Assembly (NCBI RefSeq): GCF_009674665.1
Contig: NZ_WKJD01000021.1
Location: 248,001-312,000, forward strand
Direction of reading: 5' to 3'
Source: Agromyces kandeliae
GTDB taxonomy: Bacteria > Actinomycetota > Actinomycetes > Actinomycetales > Microbacteriaceae
Length of the DNA stretch: 64,000 nucleotides
In this document: piece by piece, positions 1-7,859 of the stretch
How positions within the stretch are numbered: position 1 is the first letter of the stretch
Layout: the number at the start of each line of letters is the position of its first letter
The notes under the pieces: model-generated
Database searches by the model: none
Seen by the model: the letters and a program-made list of their open reading frames with translations, nothing else
Told to the model about the DNA's origin: nothing
Position numbers and translations under genes: made by a program

Positions 1-3000
1 GTCGTACAGCTCGTCGGGACGCAGCACCAGGTCGTCCTCCACGTAGTAGAAGACGGCGTCGATCTCCTCCGGGCGCAGCCCCGACCAGCGCGCGTACGCG
101 AGCCGGTACAGCGCGAGCTGGGTCTGCCGGAGCTCGAGCTCGCGCGCGTCGCGCGGCGCGGCGCCCGTCTTCCAGTCGACCACCTGCGCACGGACGCCCG
201 TGCGACCGAGCTCGGACTCGGGCTCGACGTCGTACACCGCGTCGAGCTTGCAGACGAACACCTGCTCGTCGAGTGGCAGGTGCAGTTCGAGTTCGACGGC
301 GACCGGCCTGCGGTCTCCCCACTCGGAGGCGGCGAAGGTCGCGCGAAGCCGCTCGAGGCGGGCGTCGACCGGATCGACCAGGACCTCGTCGGATGCCGTC
401 GCGTCGTCGAACGCGAAGTCGAGCGCGTCGAGGTCGGTCGTCACTGCCCCCGCAGCCGCGCCACCTGGCCCGGGTGCCGGGGCCGAGGGACGTGCGGTCG
501 TCCCGCCGGAACGCTCCTCGACCCAGGCGTGGAACAGCGTGCCGATCCGCGTGGCCCGATACGGACGCTGCGGCATCGGCCTCGCGAGTTCGGCCGCGAC
601 GGCGTCGGGGTCGTCGACGTAGTCCTTGAAGCGCGACGCGGGCACGCGCGTGGGGACTCCGGCCCCGCCTCGCGCCTCGCTCCGACGGCGACGTTCCTCC
701 AGCAGCATCCTCAGCTCGTCGGCGAGCGCCGGACCGATCCCGGCGCCCGTCGGCAGGGCCGCCGCCTCGCGCACGGCGTCGGCGGCGCGCACGACGGCCG
801 GTCGGCGGGCGCCCAGCGGATCGAGCGGCCAGCTCACGCGGGCCGCCTCGGATGATCGCGGGTTCTCCGGCTCGGTCGGGGTCGACGGCAGCGCCGCGGC
901 ATCCACGACGTCGGCCATGACGAGCTCGCGCAGGAACGGACTCGGCGACCGCGGGGCGCGCTGCGTCGCCCACCACGACCCGGAGAGCAGCAGCTCCGTT
1001 CGTGCCCGCGTGAGGCCGACGTAGGCGAGCCGGCGCTCCTCCTCGGCGTGCCGTTCCCGGTTCTCCTCGGCGTAGGCCTTCACGGCCTCGTCGAACTCGG
1101 CTTGGCTCTGCACGCCCCGCCACGCCAGCTGCGGGATCTCGTCGGCGTCGCCGCGGAACTCGTCGGGCAACGTGCCGAACGAGAGCCAGCCCCGGTTGCT
1201 GCGCGGCTTCGACGGGAGTTCGTCGTCGACCATGCGCGGAATGGCGACGACGTCCCACTCGAGTCCCTTCGACCCGTGGATCGAGAGCACCTGCACGGCC
1301 CCCGGCTCCGGCTCGTCCTGGCGGGGGCTCAGGCGGTCGCGCTGCTCGGCCTCGGTCAGCCACCCGAGGAACGCGCCCAGCGTCGGGTGCTCGGCGGAGT
1401 CGACGAAGCTCGTCACGAGGTCGTCGAACGACTCGAGGCTCGCCGCGCCGAGCGGCTGGGCCGGGTTCGCGGCCACCTCGATGTCGAGCAGGAGCTCCTG
1501 CTGCACCAGGGTCACGAAGTCGACGAGCCCGAGTCCGGCGCGGCGTCGGAGCGCCTGCAGTTGGGCGCCCGCGCGGCGCATGCGCGCGAGGCCCTCCTCG
1601 CTGAACCGAGCGAGCGCACGATGGTCGTCGGGCGCGGTGAGCACGAAGTCGAGCGCGTCGACGATCGACGGCGACTCGTCGGGGGCGATCGACCCGCGGA
1701 TGCCCCGGCGCACCTCGTCGGCGAGGCGCCGCGTCGAGAGGTCCCGGTCGGCCAGCCACTTCCCGAGCGCCCCGAGCGCGGCGAGGTCGGCGGGGCCGAC
1801 GCGCCACCGCGCGCCGCCGAGGAGGCGCAGGAGCTCCGAACCGGCGGTCGGATCGTGCACCACGCGCAGTGCGCACACGAGGTCGGCGATCACCGGCTGG
1901 TCGAGCAGACCGGCGACCCCGAGCACGTGCACGGGGACCCCGCGCTCGCGGAGCGCCGACGCGAAGAGGTCGACGTGGGCGAAGGTGCGGCAGAGCAGTG
2001 CGCCCGTGCGCCCGGCCGGGCGCATCCGGTCCGCGAGCCAGTCGGCGACTGCCGCGGCCTCCTCGTCGATGGTCTCCGACCACGAGACGTCCAGCCGCCC
2101 CGTGCCGGCGGACGGCGACGGCCGGAGCGACGCCTTCGGGATCCCGCCGTCGAGCGGGGCGATGATGACGTTGGCCGCGTCGAGCACGATCACCGGATTG
2201 CGCCAGCTCGTCGACAGGTCGTAGGCGACCGCCTCGCCCGACTCGGAGAAGTCGCGGCCGAAGCGCGCCAGGTTCGCGGCACTCGCCCCGCGCCATCCGT
2301 AGATCGACTGGTCGGGATCGCCCACGGCCATCACGGCGTGGTCGCGGAACAGCGTCGAGAGCAGGCGCGTCTGCACGACGCTCGTGTCCTGGTACTCGTC
2401 GAGGAGCACCGTCGCGTACCGCTCTCGATGCTCGATGACGACCTCGGGATGCGCCGTGCAGATCTGCAGCGCGAGCGCGACCTGGTCGGAGAACTCGACG
2501 ACGCCCCGCCGCTGCTTCTCGGCCGCGTAGGCGTCGGCGAGTTCGAGCAGCGGCCCCAGCGCCTCGACGACCCCGAGCGCCGAGGTGAAGCTGTCGAACG
2601 GGGTCCGCTTGCGGGGCGCCTCGATGGGCAGGTCGTGCATCGCGAGGAACTCGCGCGCGAACGCGCGCACGTCGCGGCTGTCGGTGACGTTCTCGGCGAG
2701 CGCACGGCTGAGGGAGAGCACGGCACCCGTCACGCGGTCGAGCGACGCGTCGAGCTCGACCAGTCGCGGGTCGGCCGACGCCGAGACGATGCCGCGCGCG
2801 AGCTGCCACGCGGCCGCCTCGCCGAGGATCGACGCGTCGGGCTCGCGCCCGATCCGCAGCGCGTGCTCGCGGTAGATGGCTCCCGCGAACGCGTTGTACG
2901 TGAACACCGCCGCCGACTCGAGCGGATCGAGCCGCACGTCGGCGATCCCCTCCGCGACGAGTTGCGCCACGCGCTCGCGCACGCGCTCGGCGAGCTCGCC

Positions 3001-3234
3001 CGCCGCCTTCCTGGTGAAGGTCAGGCCGAGGACCTCGGGCACGTCGACGGCGCCGTTGGCGAGCAGCCAGACCACGCGGTTGGCCATGGTCTCGGTCTTG
3101 CCGCTGCCGGCCCCCGCGACCACGATGCTCCGGCCGCGCGGGTCGGCCTCGATGACGGCGCGCTGCTCGGGCGTCGGGGCGTGCAGGCCGAGGCGGGCGG
3201 CGATCTCGTCGGCGCCGATCCGGACCGCGCTCAC
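1..3234 (-). CDS. adnB: AdnB-like UvrD-family helicase-nuclease, 3' end cut by window edge
   Basis: Superfamily 1A helicase fused to a RecB-type nuclease; with AdnA it should form the dimeric motor-nuclease that resects double-strand breaks in actinobacteria. The visible 1078 residues show a Q-motif (PTPEQ, 20-24), Walker A (AGAGSGKT, 40-47), a DEYQDTS motif II, YGWRGA, VLSIHGSKGLEWD and VGLTRAR motifs, then near the end the nuclease core VVDWKTG (Asp1020, Lys1022) followed by a QxxxY-like LRQTQLALYRL. The start is the GTG whose GTGA overlaps the adnA stop, a translational-coupling arrangement; another in-frame GTG lies two codons upstream. The C-terminus lies beyond base 1. AdnB is preferred over a generic UvrD because of the C-terminal nuclease and the partner gene. 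Confidence 0.88.
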   Translation of the reverse strand, partial: MSAVRIGADEIAARLGLHAPTPEQRAVIEADPRGRSIVVAGAGSGKTETMANRVVWLLANGAVDVPEVLGLTFTRKAAGELAERVRERVAQLVAEGIADVRLDPLESAAVFTYNAFAGAIYREHALRIGREPDASILGEAAAWQLARGIVSASADPRLVELDASLDRVTGAVLSLSRALAENVTDSRDVRAFAREFLAMHDLPIEAPRKRTPFDSFTSALGVVEALGPLLELADAYAAEKQRRGVVEFSDQVALALQICTAHPEVVIEHRERYATVLLDEYQDTSVVQTRLLSTLFRDHAVMAVGDPDQSIYGWRGASAANLARFGRDFSESGEAVAYDLSTSWRNPVIVLDAANVIIAPLDGGIPKASLRPSPSAGTGRLDVSWSETIDEEAAAVADWLADRMRPAGRTGALLCRTFAHVDLFASALRERGVPVHVLGVAGLLDQPVIADLVCALRVVHDPTAGSELLRLLGGARWRVGPADLAALGALGKWLADRDLSTRRLADEVRRGIRGSIAPDESPSIVDALDFVLTAPDDHRALARFSEEGLARMRRAGAQLQALRRRAGLGLVDFVTLVQQELLLDIEVAANPAQPLGAASLESFDDLVTSFVDSAEHPTLGAFLGWLTEAEQRDRLSPRQDEPEPGAVQVLSIHGSKGLEWDVVAIPRMVDDELPSKPRSNRGWLSFGTLPDEFRGDADEIPQLAWRGVQSQAEFDEAVKAYAEENRERHAEEERRLAYVGLTRARTELLLSGSWWATQRAPRSPSPFLRELVMADVVDAAALPSTPTEPENPRSSEAARVSWPLDPLGARRPAVVRAADAVREAAALPTGAGIGPALADELRMLLEERRRRSEARGGAGVPTRVPASRFKDYVDDPDAVAAELARPMPQRPYRATRIGTLFHAWVEERSGGTTARPSAPAPGPGGAAAGAVTTDLDALDFAFDDATASDEVLVDPVDARLERLRATFAASEWGDRRPVAVELELHLPLDEQVFVCKLDAVYDVEPESELGRTGVRAQVVDWKTGAAPRDARELELRQTQLALYRLAYARWSGLRPEEIDAVFYYVEDDLVLRPDELYD

Positions 3235-6200
3235 GCGCACACCGCCGGGACGAGGTGGACCCGGTACTGCCAGTCGCCGAACCGCGAGCCGTGGGCGAAC
3301 TCGGCCGGCGAGTCGAACCGGGCTCCCGCCATGAGGCGGGCGACCTCGTCGAGTCGCTCTCGGAACGCGGCCTCGGCGGCGTCGTCGAACGGCTGCTGGG
3401 CGCGCTCGGTGTAGAGCCGCCCGCCGACGGGTCGCGCGACGTACACGAGCTTCGCCCCGCCGAGGCGCCCCTCGTTGGGCAACGCGCCCGCGCGAGCGGC
3501 GAGCTGGTAGGCGGCGAGCTGCGGGTGTTCGGCCGTCTTCGCGGCGGTGGGCGGGGTCCGCCCGGTCTTCAGGTCGACGATCACGGTCGTGCCGTCGGGC
3601 GACGCCTCGACGCGGTCGATCGTGCCGGTGATGCGCACGCGCCCGCTGACGAGCGTGAATCGCCCCTCGGCGCCGAGCACCACGACCCCGTCGTCCTCCG
3701 CGTTGCGGAGGTAGTCGGCGGCGCCCTCGGTCATCCTGCGCGCGCCGCGCCGCTCGCGCTCGGCGACCCATCCGGCCTCGAACCGGAGGTCGCGCCAGCG
3801 GCGCTCGACCGACGCCCAGAGCGTCTCGACGTCGATGTCGCCCGCCTGTTGCGCCGCCTCCTCGACGACCGCGTGCACGATGGTGCCGATCGACGCGGCG
3901 AGTCCGGACGGCGGCTGGGCGACGTGGTCGACGAACCAGCCGAGCGGGCTCTCCTCGACGCGGTCGATCTGCGACGGGGAGACGGGGACGAAGGCCTCGG
4001 GGTCGCCGTCGAGGTCGACGAGCGGTGCCGTCGTGGTCGGTTCGGCCAGGCCGTACCACTCGTCGGGATGCGCGCCCGGCACGCCCTGCTCGGCGAGCAT
4101 CGCGATCGCCGAGGCGGCCTCCCGGTCGCCCGCACCCGCGTCGCGCCGGAGCGCGCCGACCATGCCGCGCAGGTGCAGCGGGCGCCTGCGGCGGGCGGGG
4201 AGGCGGACGGGCGCGAGGCCCATCAGGACCGAGGGCTGCTCGTCGTCGTTCGACGTGCACGACAGGACGACCTGGCGCGCCGCCCGGGACGCCGCGAGCG
4301 CGAACAGCCGCAGTTCGTCGGCGCGCACCGCGGCGCGGGCGGATGCCGGGGTCTCCTCGTCGCGGAGCGGATCCCCGGCACGCGCGGTCGCGACCGCTCG
4401 CGGGAGCGCGCCGGCGTGCAGGAGGGTGCCGCGCGGGCGGAGGTTCGGCCACACGCCCTCCTGGAGCCCGGCGACGACGACCACGTCGAACTCGCGACCG
4501 ATGAGCGCGGGCGGGGTCGCCAGCACGACGGACTCCGCCCCGCGCTCAGGGGCGAGCGAGTCCTCGGGGAGCGCGTTCTGGAGCACCTCGTCGACGAATC
4601 GCCGTGCGGGGGCGCCGGGCTCGCGCTCCACGAACCGCCTTGCGGCGGCGAACAACGCGACGACCGCGTCGAGCGATCGGTTCGCCTCGTCGGCGAGGAC
4701 CCCCGATCCGGCGGCCTGGCCCGCCCACTCGGCCTCGAGCCCGCTGTCGTGCCAGAGCAGCCACAGCAGTTCCTCGACCGTCGCTCCGCGCGCGGCCGCC
4801 CGTCGTGCCGAGTCGAGCAGTCGCGCGAGGCGCGAGGCACGGCGCCCCGACGGCGCATCGATCGTCGCGAACCCGCCCGCCGCGCCGAGTGCCTCGACGA
4901 GCAGTTCGTCGGCGCTGCGCGCGCCGCCCGTGGCGAGTTCCTCATGGCGGAGGGCGAGCCGGAGGCGGCGCAACCCCACGCGGTCGAGCCGACCGAGCGG
5001 CCCGGTCAGCAGCGTGGTCGCGGTCTCGGGGTCGAGCGGATGCAGGTCGAGCACGATGGTCGCAGCCGCGATGAGCGCGGCAGAGCCCGGAGCGTCGCGG
5101 AGCGCGGTACGCGCGACGCCGCCGGACACCGGGACCTCGGCCGCCGCGAGCGCCCTGGCGAGCGCGGGCAGCTCGGAACCGGACCGCGCCACGATCGCCA
5201 TCGACGACCAGGCGATGCCATCGAGCAGGTGCCGCTCGCGGAGCAGGCCGGCGATCTGCGCTCCCTCGGCGCCGGGCGACGACGCCTCGATGCCGAGGAT
5301 CGGGTCGAGCGGGTCGTCGTCGCCCGGCCGAGCGACCGCGGCCGACCGGTGCAGCCCGCCGAGCGCCGCTCCGATGTGCGCGGTGACCTGGCCGAGCAGC
5401 TCGCGATGCGCGGGCCGGCCGCGATGCACGACCGGCAGTTCCAGGCGCCGGACCCGAGCACCGCCGAGCACCTGGCCGAGGGAGCCGAGCAGGTCGGCGC
5501 GGCCGCCGCGGAACCCGTTGCTCGCCACGTCCGGATCGCCGAGGGCGACGACCTCGACGCCGCGCGCGGCGAACGCGGCGAGCAGCGCCGCCGTGGCCTC
5601 GGTGGCCTCCTGCGCGTCGTCGACCACGAGGAGCTTCAGGCCGGCGAGCAGCCCGAGCGCGCGCTCGTCGTCGGGATCGTGCACGCTGCTCCGCACGATC
5701 GAGGCCGCGTAGGCGCCGAGCTCCGCCGAGTCGAACTGGGTCGGGCGCAACTGCTCCTTCACCTCGGCGTACTCGGCGAGGAACGCGGCGGCCGCGGTCC
5801 ATTCGGGGCGCGCTGCGGCGTCGCCGAGTCGCGCGAGCTCGTCGGGCCCGACGCCCTGCTCGACGGCGCGCATCATGAGGTCGCGGAGCTCGGAGCGGAA
5901 CCCGCGCAGCTCCCGGACGTCGGGCGAGAGCGCCTCGGGCCACTCGGGCCCGCCTCCGTCGACCGCCTGCGCCTCGAGCAGCTCGCCGATCACCTGGTCG
6001 TGCTCGGCTCCGGTGAGGAGCGTCACCGATCGCCCGCTGCGCGCGCGCACGAGGTCGTAGGCGACCGCGCTCGCGGTCCGAGCCAGCGCGCCCCTCGTGG
6101 TGCGGTCGAGCCGGAGCGCGATCGCGTCGCGCATCGCCGCCGCGGTGCGTCGGGTCGCCGAGAGCACGAGCACCTCGGCCGGGTCGAGCCCGAGCTCGAC

Positions 6201-6335
6201 CCGGTGCGCGACGAGCTCGACCGCCAGGCGGGTCTTGCCCGAACCCGGAGCCCCGAAGACCGCCGCGTGGCCGCGCGCCGCGAGGGCCGGCACGAGGTCG
6301 ACGACGGCGGGTGCGGTGGTCGCTTCGCGCTGCAT
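3231..6335 (-). CDS. adnA: AdnA-like helicase-nuclease subunit
   Basis: Predicted partner of the AdnB-like protein. The 1034-residue product has a Walker A (GAPGSGKT, 28-35), a non-canonical motif II DDAQ (about 239-242) in place of the DExQ of active UvrD motors, weak remaining helicase motifs, and a C-terminal PD-(D/E)XK nuclease core VIVDLKTG (Asp921, Lys923) followed by HPQLAAYQL. In mycobacterial AdnAB both subunits carry nucleases while the AdnB motor does most duplex unwinding, which fits this degenerate motif. The start at 6335 (MQREA) is chosen because a TACCGT -10 box ends 7 nt upstream; a GTG three codons earlier (6344) would sit inside that box. Its stop overlaps the adnB start by 4 nt. 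Confidence 0.87.
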   Translation of the reverse strand: MQREATTAPAVVDLVPALAARGHAAVFGAPGSGKTRLAVELVAHRVELGLDPAEVLVLSATRRTAAAMRDAIALRLDRTTRGALARTASAVAYDLVRARSGRSVTLLTGAEHDQVIGELLEAQAVDGGGPEWPEALSPDVRELRGFRSELRDLMMRAVEQGVGPDELARLGDAAARPEWTAAAAFLAEYAEVKEQLRPTQFDSAELGAYAASIVRSSVHDPDDERALGLLAGLKLLVVDDAQEATEATAALLAAFAARGVEVVALGDPDVASNGFRGGRADLLGSLGQVLGGARVRRLELPVVHRGRPAHRELLGQVTAHIGAALGGLHRSAAVARPGDDDPLDPILGIEASSPGAEGAQIAGLLRERHLLDGIAWSSMAIVARSGSELPALARALAAAEVPVSGGVARTALRDAPGSAALIAAATIVLDLHPLDPETATTLLTGPLGRLDRVGLRRLRLALRHEELATGGARSADELLVEALGAAGGFATIDAPSGRRASRLARLLDSARRAAARGATVEELLWLLWHDSGLEAEWAGQAAGSGVLADEANRSLDAVVALFAAARRFVEREPGAPARRFVDEVLQNALPEDSLAPERGAESVVLATPPALIGREFDVVVVAGLQEGVWPNLRPRGTLLHAGALPRAVATARAGDPLRDEETPASARAAVRADELRLFALAASRAARQVVLSCTSNDDEQPSVLMGLAPVRLPARRRRPLHLRGMVGALRRDAGAGDREAASAIAMLAEQGVPGAHPDEWYGLAEPTTTAPLVDLDGDPEAFVPVSPSQIDRVEESPLGWFVDHVAQPPSGLAASIGTIVHAVVEEAAQQAGDIDVETLWASVERRWRDLRFEAGWVAERERRGARRMTEGAADYLRNAEDDGVVVLGAEGRFTLVSGRVRITGTIDRVEASPDGTTVIVDLKTGRTPPTAAKTAEHPQLAAYQLAARAGALPNEGRLGGAKLVYVARPVGGRLYTERAQQPFDDAAEAAFRERLDEVARLMAGARFDSPAEFAHGSRFGDWQYRVHLVPAVCA

Positions 6336-6342
6336 GCGGCCC

Positions 6343-6365
6343 ACGGTATCCGTGTCCGCCGACAG
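6343..6365 (-). promoter_or_regulatory. RecA-NDp-like (PafBC-type) promoter of adnAB
   Basis: Read on the minus strand this is CTGTCGGCG, exactly 8 nt, then TACCGT, followed 7 nt later by the adnA ATG. The published RecA-independent damage promoter of mycobacteria is TTGTCRGTG-N8-TANNNT: 7 of 9 upstream positions match, with exact spacing and a matching -10. The short distance to ATG implies a leaderless message. Damage control by PafBC is inference; no pafBC gene is in the window. Confidence 0.55.
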
Positions 6366-6402
6366 TGAACGGGTCCGGGCGCGACGCCCGCGTGTCGTAG
6401 GG

Positions 6403-6419
6403 TTCTGTCAACGACAGAA
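6403..6419. promoter_or_regulatory. Perfect palindrome TTCTGTC-AAC-GACAGAA ahead of the DUF3107 gene
   Basis: Two perfect 7-bp arms with a 3-nt spacer lie 10 nt upstream of the DUF3107 GTG. They overlap a TAGGGT -10 candidate (6398-6403) and abut the Shine-Dalgarno GAAAGG. It may be an operator at the transcription start or a small mRNA hairpin that touches the ribosome-binding site. Confidence 0.4.
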
Positions 6420-6428
6420 AGGCGCACC

Positions 6429-6653
6429 GTGGACCTTCGCATCGGCATCCAGAACTCCCCCCGCGAGCTCGGCTTCGAGACCTCGCTGACGGCGGCGGAG
6501 GTGGAGCAGGCCGTCTCGGCGGCGCTCAGCGGGCAGTCGCCCGTGCTGCGCCTGACCGACGCGAAGGGTGCGGTCTACGTGGTGCCCGCGGCGGCCCTCG
6601 CGTACGTCGAGATCGGCACCGAGGAGTCGCGCAAGATCGGCTTCGTCGGCTGA
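6429..6653 (+). CDS. DUF3107 family protein
   Basis: A 74-residue actinobacterial protein of the DUF3107 family (mycobacterial TB9.4/Rv3208A type), function unknown. It begins MDLRIGIQNSPREL and is a single small alpha/beta domain without membrane segments. The GTG start is supported by GAAAGG about 6 nt upstream. Its TGA overlaps the ATG of the next gene (TGATG), so the two are probably translated together. The position between adnA and the ferritin-like/DEAD helicase genes matches what I recall of the mycobacterial neighbourhood. Confidence 0.85.
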   Translation: MDLRIGIQNSPRELGFETSLTAAEVEQAVSAALSGQSPVLRLTDAKGAVYVVPAAALAYVEIGTEESRKIGFVG

Positions 6654-6958
6654 TGGAGCTCCTCTTCATCACGCTCGGCGGCGCCATCCTCGGCCTCGCC
6701 GCGCGGTACGCGGTCCCCCGTCGCGAGTTCCACGGCGTCGTGCTCGTCCCGGCCGTCGGCGCCGCCGTCGCCGCGGTCGTGTGGGTCGCGCTGACCTGGC
6801 TCGGCATGGCGTGGGACGGCGGATGGATCTGGGTGATCTCGCTCGTGGCATCCGGTGCAGCGGCGGCGGGCGCCGCCTACCTCGTCGGCCGTCGCCGCGA
6901 GGAGGACGACGCGCGGACCTTCGCTCGCCTCGCTCGATTCGGCCTCGCCCGAGGCTGA
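6653..6958 (+). CDS. Small membrane protein, unknown
   Basis: A 101-residue protein with about three hydrophobic segments (near 4-22, 27-48 and 59-80) and a charged cytoplasmic-looking tail (RRREEDDAR). I recognise no family. Its ATG shares one base with the stop of the DUF3107 gene, so it is likely co-translated with it. The downstream 55 nt to the convergent ferritin-like gene hold no clear terminator. Confidence 0.75.
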   Translation: MELLFITLGGAILGLAARYAVPRREFHGVVLVPAVGAAVAAVVWVALTWLGMAWDGGWIWVISLVASGAAAAGAAYLVGRRREEDDARTFARLARFGLARG

Positions 6959-7013
6959 GCCGAGTCGGGCCCAGGCGACGGCCGAGGCCGTCGCCGGACT
7001 CGTGGAGCGCGGG

Positions 7014-7727
7014 TCAGGCGGTCAGCCCGAGCGCGTCCATCCGCCGCGTGTGGGCCGCGATGAGCTCGGTGAAGACCGGCTCGACGTCGGGCCCGTGCTC
7101 GCCCGACCCGGCCGCGCGCACCGCGGAGCGCGCGATGAGCAGCGTGTCGCCGACGAGGCTCCGCCCCCAGAGGGCGAGCCGGTCGTCGAGCGTCGAGTCG
7201 GCGGCGATCGCCTCCTCGAGCTCGCGCTCGATGACCTCGGCCGATCGCGATTCGCCGAGGATCGCGCGCACGCGGGCGCGGAGCTCCTGCGGGAGCCCCT
7301 CCGCGAGTCGGATGAAGTAGTCGTCGAGCATCCCCGACGTGATGTGGATGCCGAGCAGCAGCTCGTACCAGTCCGCTCCCGAGGTGACCTGTCGGAACCG
7401 ATCGGCGGCCGGCGCGAAGGGCGCCATGACCTCGGCGGGCTCCGCGTCGAGCCGGCGAAGCTCCGCGATGAGCTCGTGGTGCTTGCGCAGCGCCACGCCC
7501 GCGGCCGCGCTCAGGCCCTCCTTCGACGACAGGTCGGGCGCAGTGGCCACGGCCTTCGCGAGGCTCTCGAAGAACTCGAGCTGGAGGTACGCCGCCTGGC
7601 CGAGGAACGGGACGGGCTCGGGCGTGAACTCGGTGAAGTCGATTCGGGTGAGGTCGGTCGGCGCGACCCTCGGTCGCATCCTCGGGGTCTCCGGACGGGG
7701 ACGGCGCGACATCGACCAATTGACCAC
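7014..7727 (-). CDS. Ferritin-like fold protein (MiaE-like hydroxylase family)
   Basis: A 237-residue, mostly helical protein of the actinobacterial ferritin-like family related to tRNA-(ms2io6A) hydroxylases, usually predicted to bind a di-iron centre. Candidate ligands are the Glu of EFFES and the Glu/His of KHHELIAEL, with a second set in HITSGMLDDYF. Substrate unknown. The start is placed at GTG 7727 because TATGCT ends 6 nt before it and no Shine-Dalgarno precedes the ATG at 7712; ATG 7712 (232 aa) is the alternative. It is divergent from the DEAD-box helicase gene. Confidence 0.75.
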   Translation of the reverse strand: MVNWSMSRRPRPETPRMRPRVAPTDLTRIDFTEFTPEPVPFLGQAAYLQLEFFESLAKAVATAPDLSSKEGLSAAAGVALRKHHELIAELRRLDAEPAEVMAPFAPAADRFRQVTSGADWYELLLGIHITSGMLDDYFIRLAEGLPQELRARVRAILGESRSAEVIERELEEAIAADSTLDDRLALWGRSLVGDTLLIARSAVRAAGSGEHGPDVEPVFTELIAAHTRRMDALGLTA

Positions 7728-7733
7728 GAGCAC

Positions 7734-7739
7734 AGCATA
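7734..7739 (-). promoter_or_regulatory. -10 box TATGCT, leaderless promoter of the ferritin-like gene
   Basis: TATGCT followed by 6 nt and then an in-frame GTG. This is the TANNNT-plus-6/7 layout shared by many genes of this window. Confidence 0.5.
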
Positions 7740-7764
7740 TCCGGGGCCTCTCAGACCGCTCCGA

Positions 7765-7770
7765 TAGGCT
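7765..7770 (+). promoter_or_regulatory. -10 box TAGGCT of the DEAD-box helicase gene
   Basis: TAGGCT matches the actinobacterial TANNNT box. Transcription from about 7777 would give an untranslated leader of roughly 80 nt. Long leaders are common for cold-shock DEAD-box helicases, but I see no defined structure. Confidence 0.4.
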
Positions 7771-7859
7771 GGGACCCGCCGCGGGCGATGGATCCGCGGC
7801 CGTGCGCCTGTCGATCGGAGCAGGGCGCACCCATTCCGCATCACGGACAGGCAGACATT

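Noticed and set aside
1048-3414. 788-codon plus-strand open frame
   Set aside because: Antisense shadow of the AdnB-like gene; Arg/Glu/Val-rich with no domain, as GC-rich DNA produces.
3255-6368. 1037-codon plus-strand open frame
   Set aside because: Exact antisense of adnA; no motif, no start signal.
6345-6428. LexA/SOS box before adnAB
   Set aside because: No TCGAAC-N4-GTTCGA-type sequence; the RecA-NDp-like pattern fits better.
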